A stretch of DNA of 14,988 nt, taken from the NCBI RefSeq assembly GCF_036016955.1, contig NZ_JAYWXI010000023.1, positions 1 through 14,988 on the forward strand, in the 5' to 3' direction. The position numbers were made by a program, and so were the translations under genes. The stretch's first letter is position 1; each line of letters starts with the position of its first letter. This DNA comes from JAYWXI01 sp036016955. Its GTDB lineage: Bacteria; Bacteroidota; Bacteroidia; Flavobacteriales; Weeksellaceae. The notes beneath the pieces are model-generated. The model made no database searches. It saw only the letters and a list, made by a program, of their open reading frames with translations, and was not told where the DNA came from. This document shows, in pieces, positions 1 to 8,370 of this stretch.

Positions 1-115
1 ATTCAGCTTTTTTTTAATAATTTAGCTTCTGTGGAAACACATCGGCTACGTCACTGCTAAATTGAACTTTCGGTTCAATTTATCCGCCACTTCGCCAATG
101 CGTTTCCCGTTGTAC
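1..115 (+). repeat. Partial attC-like site of the preceding cassette (long class)
   Basis: This is the 3' part of a site whose 5' arm lies outside the window. It shows an eight-T run followed by an AATTTAGC element, then a short hairpin (stem arms 60-67 and 73-80, tetraloop between). The 3' arm follows, with CCGCC, CTTC and GCCAATGCG, and the terminal GTT is at 109-111. It is nearly identical to the site at 2997-3192, differing at a few positions. The next cassette starts at 110. Confidence 0.8.
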
Positions 116-141
116 GACATAGTAAAACCGAACCAAACAAA

Positions 142-1005
142 ATGAAAGTCAGAGAAGAAAAGTTAAGAACAATTATAGAATGGTCGGAGAAAAACGAAGA
201 TGTAAGAGTTCTTCTTCTGACAAGTTCACTTGTAAATCCTTTAGCACTTGTTGACGAATTTAGTGATTTAGACATTGAATTTGTTTTTGAGGATAATACA
301 AATTACATTTCAGACAAAAGCTGGACGCTTAAATTCGGAAATCCAATTGCTATGATTGAAGAAGACGAAAGTTGTTTTAACCATAAACACGCAATGAAAA
401 TGCTACTTTATGAAGACGGTGTGAAAGTAGATTTTAAACTTTACAGCAAATCAAAATTTATAAAGGAAACGCAAGAGAAAGAATTACCAGAAGATTGGGA
501 TATTGGTTATAAAATTTTAATTGATAAAGATGGTATTACAAAGCAAATGCTGAAACCAACTTATCAAATTTCCATTATCAAAAAACCGTCTGAAAAAGAG
601 TTTCAAAATCTAATAAACGATTTTTGGTGGGACACAACTTACGTGGCAAAGTGTCTTGTGAGAGATGAAATATTCTATGCGAAATTTATGTCGGAAACCG
701 TTATTCGCACAGAATATCTAATTCCTTTAATTGAATGGCACATTGCAAGTGAACACAATTGGAACATAACGACCAATAAATATGGACGACTTTTCAAAAA
801 GTATCTTAACCAGGAAATGTGGGCTAAAACAGAACAAACATTTTCAGGGAGCGATATAAAGGAAAATTGGTCTGCTCTATTTTCAATGACTGATTTAGTT
901 TCAGAAATAGGAACTGAATTGTCAAAAAAATTAGAGTACAAATACCCGGATAAATTAGAAAATGACATACGAAAATATTTAGCTGGACTAAAACCCAAAA
1001 CATAA
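142..1005 (+). CDS. Aminoglycoside 6-adenylyltransferase family protein, AadS/ANT(6)-like
   Basis: This is a predicted cytoplasmic nucleotidyltransferase that would transfer AMP from ATP to streptomycin, inactivating it. The 287 residues match the usual AadS/ANT(6) length of about 285-300. Residues 27-33 (TSSLVNP) form the family nucleotide-binding turn. FSDLDIEF at 40-47 carries the metal-binding pair D42 and D44, and VDF at 96-98 supplies the third acidic residue, D97. The C-terminal half is helical and tryptophan-rich, as in the family. The ATG lies 32 nt after the cassette boundary and the stop is 8 nt before the attC-like core, so the gene is a compact single-gene cassette. No own promoter is obvious. 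Substrate and activity are inferred from family resemblance; a silent or divergent nucleotidyltransferase is possible. Confidence 0.85.
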   Translation: MKVREEKLRTIIEWSEKNEDVRVLLLTSSLVNPLALVDEFSDLDIEFVFEDNTNYISDKSWTLKFGNPIAMIEEDESCFNHKHAMKMLLYEDGVKVDFKLYSKSKFIKETQEKELPEDWDIGYKILIDKDGITKQMLKPTYQISIIKKPSEKEFQNLINDFWWDTTYVAKCLVRDEIFYAKFMSETVIRTEYLIPLIEWHIASEHNWNITTNKYGRLFKKYLNQEMWAKTEQTFSGSDIKENWSALFSMTDLVSEIGTELSKKLEYKYPDKLENDIRKYLAGLKPKT

Positions 1006-1012
1006 CTACGTC

Positions 1013-1144
1013 GTACAACATCGTATTGGCAATAGGCGGGCTGAACGGCTTCGTATCAACGGAAGTGCAAAATTCAACTTCTGTTCTTCGATTAAAGTTC
1101 AGTGCTAAAAATCCCGCCCATCGCCAATACGCGGCACGTTATGC
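1013..1144 (+). repeat. attC-like site 1 (short class, 132 bp)
   Basis: It closes the cassette 110-1138. Nested stems: CGTATTGGC (1022-1030) with GCCAATACG (1123-1131), GGCGGG (1035-1040) with CCCGCC (1113-1118), CTGAAC (1041-1046) with GTTCAG (1097-1102), and a central stem 1058-1066 with 1077-1085. The cassette end CTACGTCGTACAAC (1006-1019) is complementary to the cassette's own start at 109-122 in 13 of 14 positions. It is not complementary to the following GTTATGCGAC. Confidence 0.85.
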
Positions 1145-1194
1145 GACACCCTATTTGAACAGTCGTACCTAAAAGAAACGAACGAAAAACAGAA

Positions 1195-2985
1195 ATGCAG
1201 AAATATTCAGTAAACCAACACTTAATCGAAACCATATTAGCTTGGGTAAATTCGGGAGAAATCGCAATACCAGAAATTCAAAGACCTTTTGTTTGGGACA
1301 GCTCAAAAGTCCGTGACTTAATGGATAGTCTTTATCAAGGTTATCCTATCGGCTACGTAATTGCTTGGAGAAATCCGAATGTAAAACTTAAAGACGGAAG
1401 TTTAAGCGAAGGGAAAAAAGTGTTGATTGACGGACAACAAAGAATTACAGCTTTGACTGCCGCAATTTTAGGTCAATACGTCATCAATAAAAATTACCAA
1501 CGTGTAAAAATTAAAATTGCATTTAATCCACTTGAAGAAAAATTTGAAGTTCAAAACCCTGCAATTTTAAAAGACAAAACTTGGCTTCACGATATTACGG
1601 ACGCATTTTCGGGAAAAGTAAGTTTACTAAAATTGGTTCGTGATTACTCGGCTTTAAACCCTGAAATTGACGAAGATTTAATCGAAAACTCGTTTTCAAG
1701 ATTAATTAGCATCGTGAAAAAACCAATCGGAATGATTGAATTAGCACCCGAATTGGACATTGAAACGGTAACTGAAATTTTCATCAGAATTAACTCTAAA
1801 GGTGTTGTTTTAAGTCAGGCAGATTTTGCGATGAGTAAAATTGCTTCCGACACAGAAAATGGCGGAAATGAATTGCGAAAAGCGATTGATTATTTCTGCC
1901 ATTTAGCCATTGCACCGGATTTCTATAAACACATCGTTGATAACGATAAAGATTTTGCACAAACCGATTTTTTCCAAAAAATGTCGTGGCTAAAAACTGA
2001 AAATGAAGATTTATACGACCCAAGTTACAACGATTTAATTCGTGTAGCATTTACATCGCAATTTAACAGAGGACGACTTTCAGATTTGGTAAGTTTACTT
2101 TCGGGAAGAAATTTTGAAACCCGAACTTTTGAAACGGAAATTGCAGAACAATCTTTTCAAAAACTTAAAAACGGTGTAAATAATTTTATCAACGAAACCA
2201 ATTTCAAAAGGTTTTTAATGATTGTAAAATCCGCAGGATTTATTTCGCCAAAACTTATTCGTTCGCAAAATGCTTTAAATTTTGCTTATATCGTTTATTT
2301 GAAGCTAAAAGAACTTGGAGTAAATTCTGTTGCTATCGAAAGTTATGTTAGAAAATGGTTGGTTTATTCGATATTAACAGGAAGATATTCAGGTTCGCCC
2401 GAAAGTACATTTGATTTTGACATCAAACAAATTTCTCAAAAACCGTTTGGAGATTATCTAAAAGAAAAAGAAGAAGGAGAACTTTCAGACGCTTTTTGGA
2501 ACGCATCATTACCACAAAGTTTAGATACTTCTGTTGCAAGTAGTCCGTATTTTCACGTTTTCCTTGCATCACAAGTAAAAGCAAACGACAGAGGATTTTT
2601 ATCAAGAGATGTTTTGGTTAGCGATTTAATTTCATTACGTGGAGATATTCATCATTTGTTTCCAAAAGATTATTTAAGCAAAAACGGTTTAGACAGAAGT
2701 AAATACAACCAAATTGCAAACTACGTTTATATGCAATCGGAAGTAAACATAAAAGTCGGAAACAAACCACCAAAAGACTATTTTGAGTTGATTAAAACAC
2801 AAATGCAAGACGGAAATCAACTTGTAAGCGGACTTTCAACGGAACAAGAACTTTTGGACAATTTGAAAATGAATTGTGTTCCAACCGAAATTATGGAAAT
2901 GAACATTGACGATTACCAAGATTTCTTGACTTTGCGAAGAAAATTAATGGCTCAAAAAATCAAGGAATATTATCATTCGCTTTAA
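1195..2985 (+). CDS. DUF262 (GmrSD/ParB-like N-terminal) protein with C-terminal HNH-like motif
   Basis: The 596-residue protein has the DUF262 hallmark motifs near its N-terminus: IPEIQRPFVWD at 25-35 and IDGQQRITAL at 78-87. In known family members this fold binds and hydrolyses nucleotides. The C-terminus has GDIHHLFPKDYL from residue 483, followed by N505, N509 and N518 in a pattern typical of the DUF1524/HNH-like nuclease half. The order matches GmrSD-type modification-dependent restriction enzymes, in which one protein senses and cuts modified phage DNA. The gene is alone in its cassette, with no methylase beside it, which suits a type IV-like enzyme. Its ATG lies 56 nt into the cassette and its stop 11 nt before the attC-like core. 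Target and activity are inferred. Other DUF262 proteins have unknown roles. Confidence 0.85.
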   Translation: MQKYSVNQHLIETILAWVNSGEIAIPEIQRPFVWDSSKVRDLMDSLYQGYPIGYVIAWRNPNVKLKDGSLSEGKKVLIDGQQRITALTAAILGQYVINKNYQRVKIKIAFNPLEEKFEVQNPAILKDKTWLHDITDAFSGKVSLLKLVRDYSALNPEIDEDLIENSFSRLISIVKKPIGMIELAPELDIETVTEIFIRINSKGVVLSQADFAMSKIASDTENGGNELRKAIDYFCHLAIAPDFYKHIVDNDKDFAQTDFFQKMSWLKTENEDLYDPSYNDLIRVAFTSQFNRGRLSDLVSLLSGRNFETRTFETEIAEQSFQKLKNGVNNFINETNFKRFLMIVKSAGFISPKLIRSQNALNFAYIVYLKLKELGVNSVAIESYVRKWLVYSILTGRYSGSPESTFDFDIKQISQKPFGDYLKEKEEGELSDAFWNASLPQSLDTSVASSPYFHVFLASQVKANDRGFLSRDVLVSDLISLRGDIHHLFPKDYLSKNGLDRSKYNQIANYVYMQSEVNIKVGNKPPKDYFELIKTQMQDGNQLVSGLSTEQELLDNLKMNCVPTEIMEMNIDDYQDFLTLRRKLMAQKIKEYYHSL

Positions 2986-2996
2986 AAAGGGCGGTC

Positions 2997-3192
2997 GCAT
3001 AACATCGCATTGGCAAAATGGCGGGTTAAGTGCAAACTTCAACTTTTCTACATTTTATTCCGCCGAATGTGTTCCACACTCAGCTTTTTTTTAATAATTT
3101 AGCTTCTGTGGAAACACATCGGCTACGTTACTGCTAAATTGAACTTTTCGTCCAATTTATCCGCCACTTCGCCAATGCGTTTCTCGTTAGCT
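2997..3192 (+). repeat. attC-like site 2 (long class, 196 bp)
   Basis: It closes the cassette 1139-3186. Stem CGCATTGGC (3006-3014) pairs with GCCAATGCG (3171-3179), and GGCGG (3020-3024) with CCGCC (3161-3165). A large internal hairpin pairs 3067-3077 with 3108-3119 around a T8 run and an AATTTAGC element. A second small hairpin covers about 3136-3158. The cassette end GTCGCATAAC is the exact complement of the cassette's own start at 1138-1147. Confidence 0.85.
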
Positions 3193-3227
3193 GCTATACA
3201 GGAAAAACCGTTACTCAAAAAAAATTG

Positions 3228-3235
3228 TATATTTG
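3228..3235 (+). promoter_or_regulatory. Bacteroidota-type -7 promoter box for the ABC-F/Cfr-like pair
   Basis: TATATTTG matches the known Bacteroidota -7 consensus TAnnTTTG exactly and sits in an A-rich stretch 36 nt inside the cassette. No convincing TTTG -33 element is seen upstream. If used, it gives a leader of a little over 100 nt before the ATG at 3349. Confidence 0.5.
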
Positions 3236-3238
3236 CAG

Positions 3239-3348
3239 ACACAAAAAATTAAGTAAAGACAGAATGTAAAAAATATTTACTTTCAGACATATCAGAACAA
3301 CAACCGCAAAGCGGTTGCTGTATTGTTTCATCTTTAACGAAAGAAGTT
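3239..3348 (+). promoter_or_regulatory. Long structured leader of the ABC-F gene
   Basis: The leader contains a perfect hairpin, CAACCGC (3301-3307) AAA GCGGTTG (3311-3317), and a weaker one at about 3267-3281 (GTAAA with TTTAC). The strong hairpin is followed by TATTGTTTCATC rather than a U-run, so it is not a good intrinsic terminator. An ATG directly followed by TAA lies at the weaker hairpin. Leaders of ABC-F and Cfr-type resistance genes are often attenuators that respond to stalled ribosomes. That role here is an inference. Confidence 0.4.
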
Positions 3349-4941
3349 ATGTTGATTTTACAAAACATTTCATATACACACCCAAGCAAAGATTTACTGT
3401 TTAGCGACATCAATCTGACAGTAAACAATCACGAAAAGGCAGCGTTAATTGGCAACAACGGAGCAGGAAAATCAACTTTGCTCAAAATTATCGCCCAAGA
3501 ATTACAACCATCAAACGGACAAATAAGCATTGATGCTGAACCATATTTTGTTCCACAAATTTTTGGACAATACAATCATTTTACCATTGCAGAAGCGTTG
3601 AAAATCGATAAAAAATTGAACGCTCTGAATGAAATTTTGAACGGAAATACAAGTGAAGAAAATTTCTATTTACTCAATGATGATTGGACGATTGAAGACC
3701 GTTGCAAAGAAGCTCTGAACTATTGGCAATTAGACGATTTGGACTTATCTCAAAAAATGGAAACATTAAGCGGTGGACAAAAAACAAAAGTTTTTCTATC
3801 AGGAATTTCCATTCATCAACCCGAATTAGTTTTGCTGGACGAGCCAAGCAATCATTTAGACATTGCAAGCCGACAACTTTTGTATGACTTTATTCAAAGC
3901 ACAAAAAACACTTTGATTGTTGTAAGCCACGATAGAAAATTACTCAATCTTTTAGACACAGTTTGCGAACTGAGTCGAAACGGAATTAAAGTTTATGGTG
4001 GTAATTATGACTTTTACGCAGCACAAAAACAAATTGAAAACAATGCTTTGAGTCAAGACATTCAAAGTAAGGAAAAAGCATTGCGAAAAGCCAAAGAAAA
4101 AGAACGGGAAACGATTGAACGACAACAAAGATTAGACAATCGTGGAAAAGGCAAACAAGCAAAAGCCGGCGTTGCCCGAATTATGATGAACACTTTACGA
4201 AACAATGCCGAAAACAGCACATCAAAACTCAAAAGTGTTCACGCAGAAAAAATTGGCGGTATTTCGCAAGACTTGCAAGAACTTCGTTCTTCCCTACCCG
4301 ACATTGACAAAATGAAATTCGGTTTTGATAATTCAGCCTTGCACAAAGGAAAAATTTTGTTTACCGCATCGAACATCAATTTTGCTTACAACACGCAACC
4401 GTTTTGGAAAAACCATTTGAATTTTCAAATCACAAGTGGCGAACGCGTTGCCTTAAAAGGAACAAATGGTTCAGGAAAAACGACTTTGATAAAACTCATT
4501 TTGGGCGACATCGAACCACAAACAGGAACAATTTACCGAGCAGACAACAAATCGGTTTACATAGACCAAGACTATTCTTTGCTTGACAACAAACTAAAAG
4601 TTTACGAACAAGCCCAACAATTCAATGTTGCTGCATTACAAGAACACGAAATCAAAATCCGATTAAATCGCTTTTTGTTTACCAAAGAAGATTGGGACAA
4701 ACCTTGCAGTGCGTTGAGCGGTGGCGAAAGAATGCGTTTGCTACTTTGTTGTTTAACGATTAATAGCAAATCGCCTGACATCATCATTTTGGACGAACCG
4801 ACCAACAACTTGGATATTCAGAATGTGGAAATCCTAACAGCAGCCATCAATGAATATCAGGGAACGCTGGTAGTCGTGTCGCACGATGAAACATTTTTGG
4901 AACAAATAAACATAGAACGAACAATTTCATTAACCCAATAA
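3349..4941 (+). CDS. ABC-F family ATPase, probable ribosome-protection protein
   Basis: This 530-residue protein has two ABC domains and no membrane segments. Domain 1 has Walker A G35-T43, signature LSGGQ at 140-144, and Walker B ending in DEPSNHLD with catalytic E165. Domain 2 has Walker A G371-T379, LSGGE at 456-460, and DEPTNNLD with E483. Between them is a charged, lysine- and arginine-rich linker at about 235-300, the segment that in resistance ABC-F proteins reaches the peptidyl-transferase centre to dislodge drugs. The gene sits 5 nt upstream of a Cfr-like methyltransferase in one cassette, so both probably share the promoter at 3228 and may be translationally coupled. The drug class cannot be read from sequence. 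A housekeeping ABC-F (Uup/EttA-like) is possible but less likely in this setting. Confidence 0.85.
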   Translation: MLILQNISYTHPSKDLLFSDINLTVNNHEKAALIGNNGAGKSTLLKIIAQELQPSNGQISIDAEPYFVPQIFGQYNHFTIAEALKIDKKLNALNEILNGNTSEENFYLLNDDWTIEDRCKEALNYWQLDDLDLSQKMETLSGGQKTKVFLSGISIHQPELVLLDEPSNHLDIASRQLLYDFIQSTKNTLIVVSHDRKLLNLLDTVCELSRNGIKVYGGNYDFYAAQKQIENNALSQDIQSKEKALRKAKEKERETIERQQRLDNRGKGKQAKAGVARIMMNTLRNNAENSTSKLKSVHAEKIGGISQDLQELRSSLPDIDKMKFGFDNSALHKGKILFTASNINFAYNTQPFWKNHLNFQITSGERVALKGTNGSGKTTLIKLILGDIEPQTGTIYRADNKSVYIDQDYSLLDNKLKVYEQAQQFNVAALQEHEIKIRLNRFLFTKEDWDKPCSALSGGERMRLLLCCLTINSKSPDIIILDEPTNNLDIQNVEILTAAINEYQGTLVVVSHDETFLEQINIERTISLTQ

Positions 4942-4946
4942 ACAGA

Positions 4947-6044
4947 ATGAATATGACAAATAAATTAACAGCAGGCACATTACCCAATCCACCAACAGGA
5001 GGAATACTATGGCAAATTCACCGCTATTTAAACGAAAGTGAAATGCCCGAATATCGTTACCGACAAATAGTTTATGCTTTGCAACAGGGCATAGAATATT
5101 TTAGAGACATGAAAGAACTTCCCAAAAGTTTAAGAGAAAAATTGGAAACCCAATTTGGAGAAACGCCTTTACCGCTAAAGCCAACCATCATTCATTCGGC
5201 TGAACAAGTAGAGAAAGTACTTTTTGAAACCCAATCCGGAGCAAAAATAGAAACGGTTCTTTCCCGTTACCGTGCAGGTTGGACATCTATGTGTATATCG
5301 TCACAATCAGGTTGCGGTTTAGGTTGTACATTCTGTGCCACCTCAGCTATGGGATTGATGAAAAATCTTTCTGCCGATGAAATTTGTGCACAAGTATTCC
5401 ATTCACATTGGAACAATCAGTTGCCCGACAGCATAGCATTTATGGGTATGGGCGAAGCACTTGCAAATCCAAATATTTTAACCGCTATAGAAGCGTTTAC
5501 CACCAAAGGATATGGCGGACTTTCACAACGCAGGCTTACCGTTTCAACTGTTGGGTTTGCACCGAATTTAGAAAAATTGGTAAAAAGGTTTCCGCAAGTA
5601 AACATTACCTTATCAGTTCATTCCCCTTTTCCGGAACAAAGAGCAACATTAATACCGTTAGAAAAACGCTTTCCTTTAGACGATAATTTCAAAATACTTG
5701 ACGAATATGTAAGAAAATACAAACGGAAAATTTACCTCGCTTACTTATTGATTGAAGGATTAAATGATACACAAGAACATTTGAACGCATTGGTTGATAT
5801 GGTAAAGTCCAGAGTTCGTCCAGATTTATATCACATCAGCGTTATAAGATACAACAATGCTTTTGGAGCAAATCCGTCTTATAAGCAACCAACAAAAGAG
5901 AAAGTAATTGAATTTGTTTCCCAGTTAAACCTAAATGGTGTTCACGCTACAAGAAGGACGCAATTCGGCTCAGAAATAGATGCGGCTTGTGGACAACTTC
6001 ACGCAGAATATGTAAAAACTAAAAAAAGAAATAATGCTAAATAA
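4947..6044 (+). CDS. Cfr-like radical SAM 23S rRNA (adenine-2503) methyltransferase
   Basis: This 365-residue protein belongs to the RlmN/Cfr radical SAM family. The iron-sulfur cluster motif CxxxCxxC is C123, C127 and C130. C116 in CISSQ and C348 in IDAACGQL correspond to the two catalytic cysteines, the latter being the methyl carrier. The motif FMGMGEALAN at 165-174 is the Cfr form; housekeeping RlmN proteins usually have GMGEPL. Cfr adds a methyl group to C8 of A2503 and so blocks phenicols, lincosamides, oxazolidinones, pleuromutilins and streptogramin A. The C8 rather than C2 specificity is inferred from these motifs. The start at 4947 is 5 nt after the ABC-F stop; a second ATG at 4953 is equally usable. 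About 20 N-terminal residues seem to be extra compared with classical Cfr. Confidence 0.85.
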   Translation: MNMTNKLTAGTLPNPPTGGILWQIHRYLNESEMPEYRYRQIVYALQQGIEYFRDMKELPKSLREKLETQFGETPLPLKPTIIHSAEQVEKVLFETQSGAKIETVLSRYRAGWTSMCISSQSGCGLGCTFCATSAMGLMKNLSADEICAQVFHSHWNNQLPDSIAFMGMGEALANPNILTAIEAFTTKGYGGLSQRRLTVSTVGFAPNLEKLVKRFPQVNITLSVHSPFPEQRATLIPLEKRFPLDDNFKILDEYVRKYKRKIYLAYLLIEGLNDTQEHLNALVDMVKSRVRPDLYHISVIRYNNAFGANPSYKQPTKEKVIEFVSQLNLNGVHATRRTQFGSEIDAACGQLHAEYVKTKKRNNAK

Positions 6045-6054
6045 AATGTACAGC

Positions 6055-6246
6055 AGCTAACATCGGTTTTGCAAAAGAGCGGGTTAAGTGCAAAATTCAA
6101 CGGTAGTAATTCTATCACCGCATAAGCCATTTTTATTTCCTTTTTTTGTAATTTAGCAAATAGAAAATGGCTTATGCTACTGTTGTGCAAAATTGAAAGT
6201 CCGTGCTTCTATTTCCGCTCCTTCGCAAAGCCGTAACCCGTTATGT
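6055..6246 (+). repeat. attC-like site 3 (long class, 192 bp)
   Basis: It closes the two-gene cassette 3187-6240. Stem CGGTTTTGC (6064-6072) pairs with GCAAAGCCG (6225-6233), with one mismatch, followed by AGCGG with CCGCT. The internal hairpin pairs 6121-6138 with 6158-6176 around a T7 run and TAATTTAGC. The cassette end TGTACAGCAGCTAAC complements the cassette start at 3186-3200 in 14 of 15 positions. Confidence 0.85.
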
Positions 6247-6271
6247 GCAATGATTAACCAAACTCCTGCAA

Positions 6272-8044
6272 ATGGGACACATTATTAGCAAAATTAAAAT
6301 CGAAAATTTTAAATCAATTATTAATGAAGATTTTGAGCTTTCAAAGTTTACTCCCTTGGTTGGTTATAACAATGCAGGAAAATCTAATATTCTTGAAGCA
6401 ATAAGATGGGTTTTAAGGAAAACATCGTTAAGTGCTAACTATTTCAATGATGTTTCTCAGCCAATAACTGTGTCTGCATCAATAGAGGGGATTTCTTCTG
6501 AAATATTAGATAATATCGACCAAGGCCATAGAGCTAGAATAGAGCCTTTTTTGAATAATGAAACTATAACAATTAAAAGAATTCAAACTTCACCAGGTCA
6601 AAGTGTTGCTCAAATTCAACTTCAAGTTTTAGATCCAAATGATAATACAACTTGGCAAAATAACCCTACAGGGATTGATAACGCCATAAAGGATTTATTT
6701 CCAGAGCCAATTCATATTGGTGCAATGGAAAATTCAGAAGAAGATATCTCAAGATCAAGTAGCACTTCTACAATAGGTAAATTATTGGCAGAGATTATTG
6801 GGCCTATTGAAATACAATATGGCGAAAGAGTTAATGAAGCTTTAAATGGGCTAAAGGAAATACTAGATGTTGAAGGTGTCAATCGTGCACCAGAATTGGA
6901 AGCGTTTGACCAGCAAATTAATACAAAATTAGATGCATTTTTTCCTGACATAAGTGTTAAAGTTCATATCCCTACTCCTGAATTAAAAGAAGTTTTCAAA
7001 AAGGGCACGATAAAAGTTTACGAAAATCAATTCCCAAATGCCAAGGATGTTAACTCTTTAGGTCACGGGGCTCAAAGGTCTATTCAAATGACTTTAATTA
7101 GACATTTAGCTGATTTAAAATTATCGCAACAGGCTAATAGAACAACCACACTCTTACTAATTGATGAGCCAGAATTATACTTACATCCTCAAGCAATCGA
7201 AATATTAAGAAATTCACTAACAATTCTTTCAAATCAAGGGTATCAAGTGATTTTTTCCACACATTCTCCTTTTATGATAACTCAAAAAGATGTGGGTAAC
7301 ACAATTCTTATCAGGAAAAATGACACCTTAGGAACATTTAAACGCACTACACTAAAATCTGCAATACCTGCTATTGAAAGTCAGGCTCAACATCAACTTA
7401 CTTTGCTTTATTCATTAAGTAACTCAAGTAATATACTTTTCTCTGAAAAAGTAATTATTGCCGAAGGTAAGACAGAAAATAAATTAATCCCCGTATTGAT
7501 TGAAAATATTACAAATAAAACCATACTGCATCATAAAACTGCTTTCGTAAGATTAGATGGTTCGGGAAATACAAAGAAAACAATGCAAGTTTTAAAAACA
7601 ATGGATTTGCCTACAAAAGCAATCGTTGATTTGGATTATGCAATGAAAAATGGAATTTCTGAAGGATACTTGCAAGCTAATGACGAAGATATAAATGCTT
7701 GTTTAACTGAACTTTTAAATATTGCTCCAACTAATAATATATTTATTGGAGCTGATGGTTGGCCATCTAAAAATGGAAACTCTATTACTGCTGCAGATGC
7801 ATTTGCGATTCTTGCACAAAGTCAAAATACTAAACAAAACATTGAGAATATTTGTTTGAAAATGCGAGCCCATAATATTTGGGTATGGAAAAAAGGAACT
7901 ATTGAGAAGCATTTAAATCTGTCAGGTAAAAATGAAGCCATATGGGCGAATTTTTGCAACAATCTTGAAACTAGTAATTTACAAACACTTTTACCAAACG
8001 ACTATGAGGAAATTGAGGACTGCATTAATTGGCTACTTCAATAA
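6272..8044 (+). CDS. OLD-family endonuclease: ABC/AAA ATPase plus Toprim domain
   Basis: The 590 residues begin with an SMC/RecF-like ATPase: IKIENFKSI at 8-16, then Walker A GYNNAGKSN at 31-39. A signature-like SLGHGAQRS precedes Walker B, LLLIDEPELYLHP, with D298 and E299. STHSPFM follows. A Toprim domain starts near 394 (VIIAEGKTE, catalytic E398) and continues to VDLDYA with D453 and D455. This order defines OLD (overcoming lysogenization defect) nucleases, ATP-regulated DNA nickases or cutters found in phage P2 and in defence systems such as Gabija. No UvrD-like helicase follows, so a stand-alone class 1 OLD protein fits better than GajA. The ATG is 31 nt inside the cassette and the stop 10 nt before the attC-like core. 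A defence role is inferred. Confidence 0.88.
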   Translation: MGHIISKIKIENFKSIINEDFELSKFTPLVGYNNAGKSNILEAIRWVLRKTSLSANYFNDVSQPITVSASIEGISSEILDNIDQGHRARIEPFLNNETITIKRIQTSPGQSVAQIQLQVLDPNDNTTWQNNPTGIDNAIKDLFPEPIHIGAMENSEEDISRSSSTSTIGKLLAEIIGPIEIQYGERVNEALNGLKEILDVEGVNRAPELEAFDQQINTKLDAFFPDISVKVHIPTPELKEVFKKGTIKVYENQFPNAKDVNSLGHGAQRSIQMTLIRHLADLKLSQQANRTTTLLLIDEPELYLHPQAIEILRNSLTILSNQGYQVIFSTHSPFMITQKDVGNTILIRKNDTLGTFKRTTLKSAIPAIESQAQHQLTLLYSLSNSSNILFSEKVIIAEGKTENKLIPVLIENITNKTILHHKTAFVRLDGSGNTKKTMQVLKTMDLPTKAIVDLDYAMKNGISEGYLQANDEDINACLTELLNIAPTNNIFIGADGWPSKNGNSITAADAFAILAQSQNTKQNIENICLKMRAHNIWVWKKGTIEKHLNLSGKNEAIWANFCNNLETSNLQTLLPNDYEEIEDCINWLLQ

Positions 8045-8053
8045 AATCACTGC

Positions 8054-8245
8054 ACATAACATAGTATTTGCAAAAGGCGGGGTTAAGTGCAAAGTTGAAA
8101 TTTGGTTACATTTATCCGCTCCTGCTTTTCCGTATTACTTTTTTTCTTAAATTAGCAATACGGAAAAAGCATCCGCTTTGTTTGGCCGAAATTGAACGAA
8201 AGGTTCAATTTAGTCCGCCCTTCGCAAATACTTTTTCCGTTAGCA
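8054..8245 (+). repeat. attC-like site 4 (long class, 192 bp)
   Basis: It closes the cassette 6241-8239. AGTATTTGC (8063-8071) pairs perfectly with GCAAATACT (8224-8232). The internal hairpin pairs 8123-8136 with 8157-8171 around a T-run and an AAATTAGC element. A second hairpin pairs AATTGAAC (8190-8197) with GTTCAATT (8203-8210). The cassette end (8045-8060) complements the start at 6240-6255 in 15 of 16 positions. Confidence 0.85.
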
Positions 8246-8370
8246 GAAATGTTCTAAAAATTCACCGTTTGAATTATATTTCGGTATTTTTTTTCAATTA
8301 TGTGGAATAAAAAGACTTCTTTTGTCCGTTATCTATAATATTTTTACGTTATAAATACAAACTTAAACAC
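8246..8370 (+). other. Long A/T-rich leader of the glycosylase-like gene
   Basis: This 125-nt stretch between the cassette start and the ATG at 8371 has no open reading frame of note. A TTTG at 8321-8324 and the A/T-rich TATAATATTTTTAC at 8334-8347 could belong to a promoter, but spacing and sequence do not fit the Bacteroidota consensus well. I see no convincing site. Confidence 0.3.

Noticed and set aside
675..998. Antisense 107-codon frame
   Set aside because: It is the shadow of the adenylyltransferase gene on the other strand, as are all other minus-strand frames in the window.
3301..3317. Intrinsic terminator before the ABC-F gene
   Set aside because: The hairpin is good but lacks a following T-run; kept only as a possible attenuator element.
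4947..6044. Housekeeping RlmN
   Set aside because: GMGEALAN and the flanking motifs are the Cfr form, and the gene is cassette cargo beside an ABC-F gene; biochemical proof is still missing.
6272..8044. GajA of a Gabija system
   Set aside because: No UvrD-like GajB follows; the next gene is in a separate cassette and is unrelated.
8123..8171. Rho-independent terminators inside the long sites
   Set aside because: The T-run lies in the loop, not after the stem, so the usual terminator geometry is absent.
8068..8310. 80-codon frame across site 4
   Set aside because: It is translation of the repeat itself, with no start context or domain.
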